This document shows, one piece after another, positions 35,501 through 45,969 of a stretch of DNA of 64,000 bases. The stretch's first letter is position 1. Each line of letters starts with the position of its first letter. Under the pieces are notes generated by a model, which ran no database searches, had not been told where the DNA came from, and saw only the letters and a program-made list of their open reading frames with translations. The translations under genes and the position numbers were made by a program. Source of the DNA: Lepraria neglecta (Eukaryota; Ascomycota; Lecanoromycetes; Lecanorales; Stereocaulaceae); contig CM065651.1 of the NCBI GenBank assembly GCA_033220425.1, positions 4,650,001 through 4,714,000 on the forward strand, given 5' to 3'.

Positions 35501-36839
35501 TGCTGTCGCAGTAATGCTGTCCCCCTCAGCGCCCAGCGAGCGATCAAGGCCACCGTCCTCATTAGACAAACGAAAGCGCGGCAAAGGCTCGGTGGCAGAT
35601 CAGCAGTCTCCGCATCAACTTCAACCGGCTTCGCACCAAGTGTCAAGGACAAGGTCGAGCATTACAATAGCGGTTTCCAATGCTGGCATTGCAATGCCCC
35701 CAAGTCGCACATCTGCCACGTCATTGGCAGGCGCGAGCGCGTGGTAAGAAGGGCTCCCATCATCCACCAAATGACATCTTGCTACAGCAATAGCTTACAC
35801 GTGACAGTTCTTCCAAGAGCTCCAAGCCCAAGGTCGGCTCAGCATCACCTCTGTCGACCAAGCTGAGAACGCCATGCCCCTCTGCCCTCTCTGCGATGAC
35901 GCTCTCGACGAGATCTCCAGCCCCGGCTGGGTCTTTTTTCCTACAGACCTACAATATTTCCTGGACTTTGAACACAAAGATTATGACAGACGCAGGGAGA
36001 TATACAACTCTACAGGCGTGCTACCAATCCGAGTCAGTCCAGAGGCGGCGCAGTACTTGCAGCATCAAAGTGGAAATGGGCTGGTGGAAGAGGGGACTTG
36101 TGGGGGGCTCTACGCTTGTTATGTGTTGAGGCATTATATGGCAAAGATGCCTGGTTATCCCGAGATAGAGGTTGGAAAGAGTCCGTATACAGATGAGAAG
36201 CCTTGGCATGGAGATCCCAATACGGCACTTTCGAAAGCTTTCAAAGCAGTCGGCGCCAAGCCCACCGCATTTCCTCCCAAAGTTCGAGGCGCGCTATTGG
36301 AGCTATCGCTCTTATACGGCAAGGATGACTCTCTACCACGAGAGCCAGCTGATCAACCTCCGAGGACACATCCGACCGGCGAGTCTCCTGAGAACAAAGG
36401 TAGAAGGAGACCGCCTACGAAGAGGCGACACAGCGACAACACCGGTGACCGCAGCGGTCAGAGGACGCCTTCACCAACAAGGCGACTAGGCATTGCCCCA
36501 AGAGATGCACCGAACAACAGACAGAACACAAGCGGAATGGCTCTCAAGCGCAAGAGGGACCCAGAAGATGAGGCGGAGATGGATATACGCCAGAGAGCTC
36601 TTGAATACCCAAACACGTATCGTTGGAGGAAAAGGTCGAGATCCATGTCAGACTCTCGGTGGAAATGGGGGCCTGGGGCTACGAGCCAGATGGCTATGAA
36701 GTTTTACGATGCTGTTTATCATCTGCCCCATAAACCACACAACGGAGGACTTATGTTGGATTTTAAGCGTGAGCGTGGGTATGGCGAGCTTGAACGGTTG
36801 CACTCGTTATCTTCGTCGTATTCTTTGTCCCCTGGCTAG
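35500..36839 (+). CDS. HNH-nuclease-like protein with basic tail (5' end unresolved)
   Basis: Coding is clear in the frame through 35582-35743 (VKDKVEHYNSG, CWHCNAPKSHICHVIGRRERV). A 64-bp intron (35744-35807, GTAAGA...GACAG, phase 0) joins it to FFQELQAQGRLSITSVDQAENAM-PLCPLCDDALDE, and the exon ends at 36839. The order C-x2-C, H-I-C-H, a short helix, D..N-x-M-x-L-C-x2-C-x-x-(A)LD and then a Phe/Pro strand (GWVFFPTDLQYF) fits the HNH fold used by fungal HNH domain proteins. The usual final histidine (..CH..FD) reads D here, so catalysis is doubtful. After about residue 150 of the last exon the protein is disordered and basic (RRRPPTKRRHSDN, ALKRKRDPED), likely nuclear. The start codon lies in an upstream exon: a stop at about 35495 closes this frame. 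Confidence 0.65.
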
Positions 36840-37329
36840 GGCTTCCGCCATATTTATCAACGTTGAAATTATGTTAACACACAATACCACCTTGGAGTTG
36901 TGCTATTTTCTTGACAGACGGCTACCGGAGATGCTCAAGATCCGCGCATCCGCAAACCCAGTGCCAAGATCCTCTAATTCGTCCAGGTTTCTTTGGTCGG
37001 ACATTGTGCAGCTAGCTGCTACTGTGTCCTCAGACCGGTTCAAGTAAGACGCCCACCGTTGAATGCTACTCTGTAAGGATTGCCCAAAGTGCCCGATTCT
37101 GCTAATACTGCCGCGATCTTCCTGTCTCATCTCACGCGATAGACGGAGTTTAGGCCTTTCCACAAACATTGAGCGTTGAATCACAATCCATTTCGCTTTC
37201 GGGCTATGCTTAGAATATGTCCCCAGCATCCCTTGCTGCCCATCTACTGCCTGTTTATGGAAAATATTTCATTTTCCAAGCTATCGTAACCAGACTTTCT
37301 CAGAACTTCCGTAAAGCGAAGACTTGCAG
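36840..37329. other. Intergenic
   Basis: No supported gene. Short open frames on both strands only. Confidence 0.4.
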
Positions 37330-37445
37330 TGCAGAGCAACTACCAAATTCCCTTCGACGCTGCTCACCAAGAAGTTGCTCCGCTAATGGGCTGCACAACA
37401 CTCGTACTCCCCGGCCCACTACCAAACCCACGCATAACCATGTCC
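37330..37445 (-). pseudogene. Duplicated tail fragment of the neighbouring F-box gene
   Basis: On the minus strand, blocks such as GGTTTGGTAGTGGG, ACGAGTGTT and TCGAAGGGA match, in order, the last exon of the F-box-like gene at 37850-38591 (about 37876-37995). The same blocks there read GGCTTTGGTAGCGG, ACGAGTGTT and TCGAAGGGA. It has lost the frame and has no F-box, so it is a partial duplication about 550 bp downstream of the parent. Confidence 0.55.
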
Positions 37446-37849
37446 CAACCCTACAGGTCAGTGCTCCTCCCAACAATCACCCCGACTCCTCCATTCACAT
37501 ACGATATCAGCGTACCAGAAACACTGAGATCATCCCGAAGCCCAACAATCTGACAACCGACTGCAGACTCGCTCAGCGATTAGGCTGTGCATACCAGGCT
37601 TACGAATAACACTTAGGGTTTAATTGTGTGATATTTGGGGCTGAGTATGGGGCAGCTGTACTGCTGCTGATGACTGCATGAGATGCTGCTTGCGCGAGGC
37701 CAAATTTTGGACGTCTCGAGCATGATCTTTATACGACTCCATGTTATGGGGAATAATCAAAACATTTGCCTGCCTTTCAAATCGTCATCTCCCAATCATG
37801 ACGTCGCCCTCAACACTCTCTCTGGACTCGGTGTCTTCTACCCTGAACC

Positions 37850-38591
37850 TTAGGATAGTACGAGAACTGACCGTGTAAATATGGATATCAAAACTCCCTT
37901 CGATGCAGCTCCCCGAGATACTGCACTGCCAGTGAATGGTAAAACACTCGTGTTGGCAGCACCACCGACGCCGCTACCAAAGCCGTTCATGATATCCAAC
38001 AAATGGTTATAATAATTGTTGTACTGTGTGGGGGGCGACTTAGATGAGAATGTAGTCAGGTTCGGAAACAGCGGAATAAGCACTGCCAAGAGCAGGTCGT
38101 CCCAGCCCTCGATCATAGCTCTGCACATGTTTATATGGGACAGTAATTCCGAGTTAAACGGATTATGCTAGGAAACCTAAGGAACTCGCTATCTTTGGCA
38201 GCGTTGCTGAATAGGTCGAGATCGTCTTCAATGTACGAGTGTCGTGTATACCAGGTGATCTCCAGCTCTCTATGAGTGCATGGATGTCGATATCTCTGAT
38301 AAATCGTGCCATGAATAGATCGGCAAGGACAGCTTTCAGCATTCGGGCAGCCACGCCCAAGCTCCCATCCTCCAAAACCGATGTGTCACCAGAATTACTG
38401 AAATGGCGGTGCTGCTGTATCAGCGCTCTATGTTTCTGCAGGAATCGATAAGATGCCCAGATGTAGACCCAATGCGTGGCTTGGGCAAAGTTTTCGGCGT
38501 CCTCTGGTTGCAATAATGGTAGTATCATCAGTATGACATCGTGCGGGAGATCCCCGAAGTTGGCCACGGCGATAGCGGATGAAGAGGTCAT
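37850..38591 (-). CDS. F-box-like protein, 2 exons
   Basis: Start ATG at 38591-38589 (MTSSSAIAVANFGDLP), chosen because the F-box begins a few residues later as in the sister genes; an upstream in-frame ATG at 38690 is possible. The F-box-like stretch is residues 11-50 (FGDLPHDVILMILPLL, then EDAENFAQATHW). Exon 1 runs to 38177. A short intron (38176-38119, GTTTCC...GCAGAG; weak donor, phase 1) leads to exon 2 with MIEGWDDLLLAVLIPLFPNL and a stop at 37850. Total about 227 residues, shorter than typical F-box adaptors. It is first of three related genes on this strand. Expected role: substrate adaptor of an SCF ubiquitin ligase. No leucine-rich repeats are clear. Confidence 0.6.
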
Positions 38592-39134
38592 GATGGTTGG
38601 AGTTGGATCCCTGTGAAGATCAAGAGGACTCTTTCGTTCTACAAGCTTGAGACTCCCAATACTAGAAGTGACAATGTTTGTGTGACACAACTAAAGCTAA
38701 GTGTTTAGTCAGTAAAGCGATGGCTGGTGATTGCTAAAAGACGAGATGGTATTGTACACCTGGTCTTATCAGGATGCTACCTATGCACCTAGTTCGTTGA
38801 GTGATCTTGAGCTGGTGTTGTTGACGAGGAGAAATTGAAGTTTGAAACAGGGTGCAAAGATTACTTAGGAGGTATAAGATTTCCTGTACTAGGTTCGTTT
38901 CGGTGTCACCCCATTTCTGACTAATGCGCAGTTACTCCGGGCGATGGTTGTGACACTTGGCTGCGTTGTGTCCATTATGGCAGAGGACAATTTGTAGCAC
39001 AGGACGAGGTATGTCATAAAACGTTCGTCTCGCTAACCAATGCGCGACAATGGTGCCCATCTATCTGCAACGCACCGACTTCTCAACTTCAATCTCGTCA
39101 TTTGTCGTATCGCTGACGCTTTCCACTGCCTCTT

Positions 39135-39503
39135 TTACCTTTCTCCTTTCTCGAAGCCTTCTTTCTTCGATGCGGAGCCACTACCTCCAGGCTTAGCATC
39201 GCTCAATTTCTCCAAGTCCTCGGGACTCATTCGGTCCATGTTCCAGCGACTTACTGGCGCGAAGACCTCGAGCTTTCTGATATACTGCCCAAGTCGAGCA
39301 TTATCGATCACCGCTTCGAGCAAGAGCGAAATATTGCTAGCTATCGAGTATTTCCGAATGAGAGCTCTATGATCGCGAAGATCTAGACTTGCCACAACTT
39401 GATTCTTGCGCGATACCTGGGCAAAGCTCTCGAGATCTTCCGATAGGACTAGTGATAGTATCATGAGAATGATCTCGGTGGAGAGGTCGTTGTAGTTGGC
39501 CAT
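39135..39503 (-). CDS. Short F-box-like protein, probably truncated
   Basis: 122 residues from MANYNDLSTEIILMI. The F-box-like part (residues 4-45) includes ILSLVLSEDLESFAQVSRK and DHRALIRKYS, and lines up with the two neighbours (LPEDLENFAQTCRK, YHRQLVRKYG). The sequence stops soon after LGQYIRKLEVFAPVSRWNM with a low-complexity Gly/Ser/Lys tail (PGGSGSASKKEGFEKGER), where the 388-residue sister continues for another 270 residues. An upstream in-frame ATG at 39782 would add 93 residues without any pattern; I prefer 39503. Likely a decayed or shortened paralog. Confidence 0.6.
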   Translation of the reverse strand: MANYNDLSTEIILMILSLVLSEDLESFAQVSRKNQVVASLDLRDHRALIRKYSIASNISLLLEAVIDNARLGQYIRKLEVFAPVSRWNMDRMSPEDLEKLSDAKPGGSGSASKKEGFEKGER

Positions 39504-40175
39504 GGTGGAGATTGAGAGGCTGAATCCAAATGAAATGGGGTGGAATGATGGATTTCGGGCCTTAAGAGCAGTGACACTTTTGGAGGGAGAATGTGGATTG
39601 TAGAAAGATAGATTTTCCTCGATGTCGAAGCATCTGCCGGTGTTGGTGTTGTTGATACTGATGCACGCACCTAAAGAGGACGTAGTAAGGAGTGATGATG
39701 ATGGGTTTAGGGCTGTGGCAAAGGCAAATGTGGCTCGTTGCCGTGTCATGCTTACTTGACGAGTGTTGAGAAGTGAAGCCAATCGAAGATCCTAGCAATG
39801 TTGTTGTCACGGACTGACAGCTTCCGTACTGAACTAATGATCCGGGTTGTACGATGGAAGAATAGTGAGAGTCAAGACTTGAAGCTGTCAGGCACGTCCC
39901 AACACTGATGCTCTGTCATGCCTCTTCTCTCTGGAGGATGGGTATCATTACCCGAGGGCGCATTTTCACGTGTGTTCAAAGTCCCGTGTCGAGCCACCGA
40001 TGCCCATAGCTACAATTCATCGTATTTACAATAGTACAACACGTTGACCTGTGTCGACTAGTGATCGAAGATGCCACCGAACACGCTAGATCTGTTCAAC
40101 ATATCTTTGGCGAGATACAATCCCATTGTAATCGCCATCATCAACAGCGATCTGAAGCTCTTAATGAATTTGTAT

Positions 40176-41342
40176 CTAATCAAATTCAACAAGATGCAGA
40201 GCTATCTCCGCATCGTTGCAGACTCGTCTGAGGAACAGAATTCCATCCTCGGAAAGTACAGTCGATGGGGCCTTGAAGCTTAACTCCTTCAACTGCGGTG
40301 TCTCAGGGCCTTTCCCTAACGCGAGGGTCTCAAGGACTTTGAGGTACTCCGATTTCCCGCGATTACACCCGTCGCGTAGTCTGATGGCTTGCAATGAAGC
40401 GGGAAACCATGCATATTTTGTGACGCCAGAGTCACGACCCCATACAGGGCCGAGGAATCCCCACTCTGTATCTATCTCTTCTAGGACTTCGAAGGCGGAT
40501 AGCGATCCCATGAAAGCTTTCGTCCTTCTGAATGCTTGTATGGTCATCCTGCGCAGGGTAGCCGTAGAGTTCAGTAGTCCGCGGCGTATCAGACATGAAT
40601 TGAACGTGATGTTACGCGTGGAGTCGTAGGGGCTCGAATAGTAGAAAGATTGCAGATGACAGAAGCTCTGAAGGAAGTGATTGAGTTCTGCTGGGTTGAC
40701 ATAGCAATCTCGCAGCTCGAGGTGTTTAACGTAGGACTGCTGGAATAACGGTTCGTTGGCGTAGTAATTCCCCCATCCAGACAAATCGGCAGACTGCGCA
40801 CTAGTTGCCGACAACAGTTGTAAGGATGGCAGACTAAGGAAGACCTGCAGACGCTTCAGACCACTATAGAAACGGTGAGGTCTCAAGCCTAAATGGACCT
40901 TCAACAATTTGCTGAGCGACTGGGCTAGAGCGTCGGGTGCCTCGGGAGTGGATGGAGGTAAGTACATAAAGTATCCATGATGCTCAATCGACAGCGTCCG
41001 CAAATTGTGGAGGAGCGGCAGAAGTTGAGCGAGTGCGGACTCTTCTTGGCGTATGTGATACACAGTTTCGAAGAGCTGCCCAATATCAAGTCTCACAATG
41101 TATAGGGCAATGCATTCCTGATCGAGAACTTCGTGGAGCAAATCCTTGAGAAATTGCCGGCGTCCAGACTTACTGGAACAAAAGCCATACTTCCGGACAA
41201 GCTGTCGATGGTATTTCAAGCGTGGTTGAGCCACTAACGTTACTTTTCGGCATGTTTGAGCGAAGTTTTCGAGGTCCTCGGGCAGGACGTATTGTAAGAT
41301 TTCGACAAGGATCTCAACAGGAAGATCCGCAAAGCTCGCCAT
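40176..41342 (-). CDS. F-box-like protein, full length, single exon
   Basis: 388 residues. F-box-like domain at residues 3-48 (FADLPVEILVEILQYVLPED, then LENFAQTCRKVTLVAQPRL). A region with regularly spaced leucines follows (LLPLLHNLRTLSIEHHG, LKRLQVFLSLPSLQLL, VKHLELRDC, LETLALGKGPETPQLKELS) that looks like degenerate leucine-rich repeats for substrate binding. Function: SCF-type ubiquitin ligase adaptor by family; the substrate is unknown. It has the same N-terminal layout as the genes at 37850 and 39135 and is the longest of the trio, so it is probably the intact member. The ATG at 41342-41340 puts the F-box at the very N-terminus, as usual. Confidence 0.85.
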   Translation of the reverse strand: MASFADLPVEILVEILQYVLPEDLENFAQTCRKVTLVAQPRLKYHRQLVRKYGFCSSKSGRRQFLKDLLHEVLDQECIALYIVRLDIGQLFETVYHIRQEESALAQLLPLLHNLRTLSIEHHGYFMYLPPSTPEAPDALAQSLSKLLKVHLGLRPHRFYSGLKRLQVFLSLPSLQLLSATSAQSADLSGWGNYYANEPLFQQSYVKHLELRDCYVNPAELNHFLQSFCHLQSFYYSSPYDSTRNITFNSCLIRRGLLNSTATLRRMTIQAFRRTKAFMGSLSAFEVLEEIDTEWGFLGPVWGRDSGVTKYAWFPASLQAIRLRDGCNRGKSEYLKVLETLALGKGPETPQLKELSFKAPSTVLSEDGILFLRRVCNDAEIALHLVEFD

Positions 41343-42434
41343 TCCGAGTTTGACTTGCGGATGAGTGGGTATTGATGTTGTGTAATTGTAGACTATGACG
41401 GTGGAGATGACGATGATGTTGGGCTGGGGCGAATCCTACCGCTGCCTTGGTCGCCCCGACAACTGTCTTTGTTTACAGCGGCGCGTCAGTTGTTAATGTG
41501 AGAACACGTCCTGTCTAGTACCACACCATCCAGTGCTATGCATGATTCTGGAGATGACGGACTCAGCATCAATAATCCTGATATATTCGTGCTTTGTTGA
41601 TGTATGCGATCGGCGTGCCTCATTCGGATCCTCGGAAGCCTTTGGAGTCTCCGAGAGAATATGCGATCGATCGCGCAGCGGACTGCTTTGCAGACTTCAA
41701 TCCCCTTGCGTTTCGCCCTAAGTCTTAATCCACCTCCAGAGGTGTACGTCATGTGCTCACTTCGTAAGGTCGCTTGTGCCAAGCCCGGCATGAACAGAAC
41801 GGTCTCCGTTCAGAAAACGGCCAGTGACTTCCAAACGACTCGCCAACGGCAAGATGAAGTTCCCGTCCCTCTTTTTATTCTGGTTCATGACGATTAGGTA
41901 AGTGCACTGCACCTTACACCGACCATCTTCTTCTCTCACAAACGCGTCAATAGAAAGATTTCGAGAGACTCAATTTGAACCTGATTTCGCGGCTACTTGT
42001 CAGTCTTAATTGTGTGTTCTTGTCGAACTCCTCGTAGTCTGGAATTTCGGGCTAAGACAAAACACCACTACAACTTGTCTTCTGTCCTCCTTGGTTGTAG
42101 CATAGACCATTCCTACTCGGCACTAAGAACTCGATTTTGTGATCTCCTATGAGGTCCCCTGGTAGGACAAAATCTTCGCAAGAACCGCAGCTCGAAGGAC
42201 TCTCGTCAGGCGTAGTATGATATATTGCAAAGGCCCTGTCACGCCAGAGCGCGTATGTTTCAGGATGTCGGCAAAACGGCTCCTTTCCTCCGTGTACTTA
42301 CGTCTATTTTTAGAGGGCGCTAGGACTTCTTTGTCTATCTGACCGTTGAGAATATGAAGAAAATCATCAGTAAAGTACTCTCTGACAGTGTCGCCGATTT
42401 CTGAACGGTCATTCAAGGAATTATTACGGCAGAT
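41343..42434. other. Intergenic
   Basis: No supported gene. Overlapping frames of 60-102 codons on both strands, none with a domain. Confidence 0.4.
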
Positions 42435-42467
42435 TTGTCTCGAACAGCATATCATGAATGTAGCAGG

Positions 42468-43053
42468 ATGTACACTCCATCAGTCTTTCTCGCCTTGCTT
42501 TTATCCGACTTTGTCTCGTCAATCCCAGTACTCAACCTTGATAACACTCAGCCCCAGCTCGAAACCTCCATCGCTAAGCTCACTTCATTACCCATACCCG
42601 CCGGGCTACAGTATATTGCCAGATCGGGTTTCAACATCAGTCAATGAAGCCATGTGCGCGAACACGAGCGACAAATTCAATCTCAGCTCAGTGCATTCGA
42701 CTCCAACCCAATCCACAGTCACCTTTGCAAATCTTGCAATGCAGACGTCACCACCAGAAGCATACAAGTGCGAGATGCTAAGAGACTACAAAATGGATAA
42801 ATTTCTACCGGTAGTGACTGTATTCAAGGGAACCTTTCTCGACCACTTCGGGCCCTCGACAATTTACGCATTCAGCTATTCCTTGACCAATGTCATTGAG
42901 AGAGTACTAGTTTTTGGAGGCCCACCAAGGACACCTCCATTTACACTGATCCATATGGCCTATCCCGACACGTTAAACGGAACTCTCTTCTTCTTCCTTT
43001 ATGAACCCATGTGGGTCGAGATTGAGGTAGTAATGTGGAGCCGTTCTTGGTAA
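42468..43053 (+). CDS. Possible secreted protein, frame change unresolved
   Basis: From 42468 one frame gives a good signal peptide (MYTPSVFLALLLSDFVSSIP) and continues to a stop at 42647 (ending GFNISQ). A second frame, open from 42388, carries the remaining coding-like part: AYKCEMLRDYKMDKFLPVV, TFLDHFGPSTIYAFSYSL and HMAYPDTLNGTLFFFLYEP, to 43053. The real gene most likely passes from the first to the second between about 42,515 and 42,640, by an intron with poor signals (candidate donor GTCAAT, acceptor CTACAG) or a frameshift. The Phe/Tyr-rich second part looks like a beta-sheet fold; no family is recognised. A further 3' exon (NFLNFVEEIPSFNDV, about 43,115-43,165) is possible. Confidence 0.4.
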
Positions 43054-43169
43054 AAGGGCGAATTTGCGCTTTTCCGACTCGAACCAAGGTAGTTGTGTCT
43101 GCTGGCTAGTTGGATCCGATCAACTTTCTCAACTTTGTGGAAGAAATCCCGAGTTTTAACGATGTCTGA

Positions 43170-45654
43170 GCAAGATATGGACCCGACCACGTCGATTCGA
43201 CTCAGTCTCGACTTTACAGAACGCACGACAAGATGCATGTCTTCGTCCTATGAGGTCCACGGGCTGGTCAAAGCAACATCGAGGTCCTCCAGAACAGAAA
43301 TGCGCTTTGGCACCGGTCAACATATTTGGGATAGATGATGAGAATTGCAGACGTGAGACTGGCGTTTGAACGGGAATATCACGACATTCTATTCTAAGGA
43401 AGAGTTATCGCTGAAAGGTGTTGATAACGGGGACAGCCAATCTCCGGACCAAAGGATACGAAATATCGATAGATTTGCGAGTGCTTTTTTAGTTTTCAGG
43501 CATCCCAGCGTTATCATGCTCGGAATCTGGCGAAACTTAAGAAACAAGAAACCCCGAGCCAACTGAATTGATCTTCATCGAAATCTTGAGGTCCCTTTCA
43601 CAATGACGCGCATGAACGGTCAATCCCCAACAATGGATCTCATTGAGCCAGTCAATCAGCCTCATCACACCCCAACGCCTAGTGCAATCCCCAGCAAGAA
43701 GCTCCGTCATCTCGCAACACCCCCCTACTGTCCGTCAGACAAGATCGGTGGGGTACACCAGATGGTGTACTTGGCACGCTGCATCGCCAGGCCGTAGTGT
43801 TGAAGAACTTTAGTCTTTATTCAGTCCCTCCCTTGGAGTTCAAGTCGATGTTGTCTCAAGCAGAATCGTTTGAAAAGAGCCAGTAAAGCCACGGCAGCTA
43901 GCCTAGCGATAGCAACATCTTCGTTCTGATCGTCTTTCCCGAACCCGATGGTTAAGCATGGGCTGCTCATACCTGCATCCATGACAGCCACGATATTTGG
44001 AATCAGGCTGTGATTGTTGTGGTTGTACGCCCCTAATGAGAGCCAGTATGAGCAATGCGACCGAATATCAAAGTCATAGCTGACTGCGACAGCAGCAGTG
44101 GTGTCCAATTCGATAATTGGAGGAGCGTGCCAATGGTCAATGCAGTCAGCCTTGGCATCGAACTCAAGCCTCCTCTAGACTTGCAAAACCTTCCTCGGTC
44201 TTGTATCTATCTAAGAGGCATCCCGCCTCACAAGATTCTCTCTTGCAAAAGTCGCAAACTCAACATCCCACAGCTCGCGTTCCTCCATATGGATGTAGTA
44301 TTCTGCGAAGAACAAAATGGAATCTTTTCGTTGACCTCTGTCCAGATCAAGGAATGCGAGGCTCCTCTAATAGTGGTGTAGTAATCTTCACGTTCTCCGT
44401 CTGGCTTTTCAACTCCAAAATGTACATAAGACAGGACAAGTGTATAATAGTCCAACACAACCTTACACCGCGGGTAGCCAGAATGACACGTCGGAAATCC
44501 TGATGGTGAGGCCAAACCCATTTGCAGATATCGTTCGACACTTCTGAGTTGAGATATGACGAGTTCACAGCAGACGCTGGTTTGCTTAGAGGGCTCGTAG
44601 TCGGTGATTGAATCGATTGCTTTGAGCCAGTCCCGTCTTCATTTTCGATTTCCCTCCAGACTAGCATCGGTCCCAAATCCATTTGCCTTATTCTTACTAA
44701 TTCCCATAAGGAAGAAGTGGCCTTGCGTTCTGTACCCGACAAAACATCTAGATTCGGCGTTCAAATTCGCGGAGAAGCTTCAGGGCACGAGTTAAATCGA
44801 TAACGAATAGGTAGTGGGCCCATGTAAGAGGTGACGGTTCCCTTGTCTATCTTTACGATCCTTTTGAAGCTGCTGCTGATGGCTCTGGCTCAACACTGAA
44901 ATATTCGTGGGACGCGTGTAAATTGGAACTGTCATGGTTTGGTAAATTGGTGCAATACTTGAAGTGATGAGGGAGTGATGAGCGGTGCACAAAGTGGTTA
45001 ACTCTGCTAAGTATTACGATAGTCGAGATTCACACGTAGCCAGCCAGCCCTAAATTCGCCATAACTTGGACGAGCTCTGATTGTTGAAAACCATGATCTG
45101 CGATCTCGAGCTGCCAGCATGAGTATATCCGTGAATATCAAGATTAAGACAAAGCTACGAAAGAGACGCAGCCCAGGTCTTTAGTCCACCGTTCAGTGGG
45201 CTAAAATGTTATTCCAAGTATTCGAATGTTAATTCATATACCTAAGCACAATCTGTGGAGCCTTTCTTACCTGTCTGTCTCGCGAACTTCGCCACTAATG
45301 CGTTCGTGGTCTCTTCCAAGGCTTTTCTAGTCGACGATACAGATAAATCCAGCAGTCCTTGGGATAAGGATGCTCAAAACTCTCTAGATAGGTGCATGAC
45401 TTGAGATCTCGTCTTCTCAAAGCCTCAGAATTGCCTCTAGTATTTGAGCATTCCTGACTGATTATTCAATGCCTTAGGCACTAGAGGAATAGCGTCTTCA
45501 TGAACAGCTGTCTCTGCGCCTCCAGCGCCTTTCGTTAGATCTCCTCCATCGGCAGCCTCGCCAACACCTCTTCAGCCGTGGGTATCAGGTTATCAATGCG
45601 AAAGGAGACATCTTGCAAAGCATAATAGGAATCTCTCACCAAGTCATTTGCAAG
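43170..45654. other. Gene-poor stretch
   Basis: No confident gene. A 108-codon plus frame (44055-44381) has leucine- and basic-rich spacing (LDLQNLPRSCIYLRGI, KLNIPQLAFLHMDVVF) that recalls the leucine-rich part of F-box proteins. It lacks an F-box and might be a relic. Confidence 0.35.
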
Positions 45655-45966
45655 CTAAGGCAGGTTCTGGATCTGCATCCCGCTGACCTCCTCGCTCGAC
45701 TCGGTACTCATTACCATGGCGTTGCTGCCGATGCCATATCCTGGAGCAATAGGAGCCTTGATGCTTTCGAACCGAGGCCATGGTAGCTTTAGGAATAATT
45801 TTTCGTCCTCGAGATCAGGTGGTATCTGGTTGTGACGACATCTGTAGAGATCTTCTGTGAAATCCCTGAAGCCTGTCGTTTGGTCATTGAATGCCCAGGA
45901 GAGGCGGACGCTGTCATCTTCCTTGATTGTTTCTTCGGGATACGTTGCGCCAAATGCACCTGCCAA
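45655..45966 (-). pseudogene. Coding-like fragment antisense to the adhesin 5' end
   Basis: 103 codons on the minus strand (MAGAFGATYPEETIKEDDSV, LSWAFNDQTTGFRDFTEDLY, DLEDEKLFLKLPWPRFESI) with residue patterns that look translated. There is no known domain. It abuts, head to head, the surface-protein pseudogene whose recognisable coding begins at about 45970. It may be the broken first exon of another gene brought next to it by a rearrangement. Confidence 0.3.
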
Positions 45967-45969
45967 TGG

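Noticed and set aside
37217-37609. 130-codon plus frame, Pro/Thr-rich
   Set aside because: It overlaps the duplicated F-box tail, which explains the sequence on the other strand.
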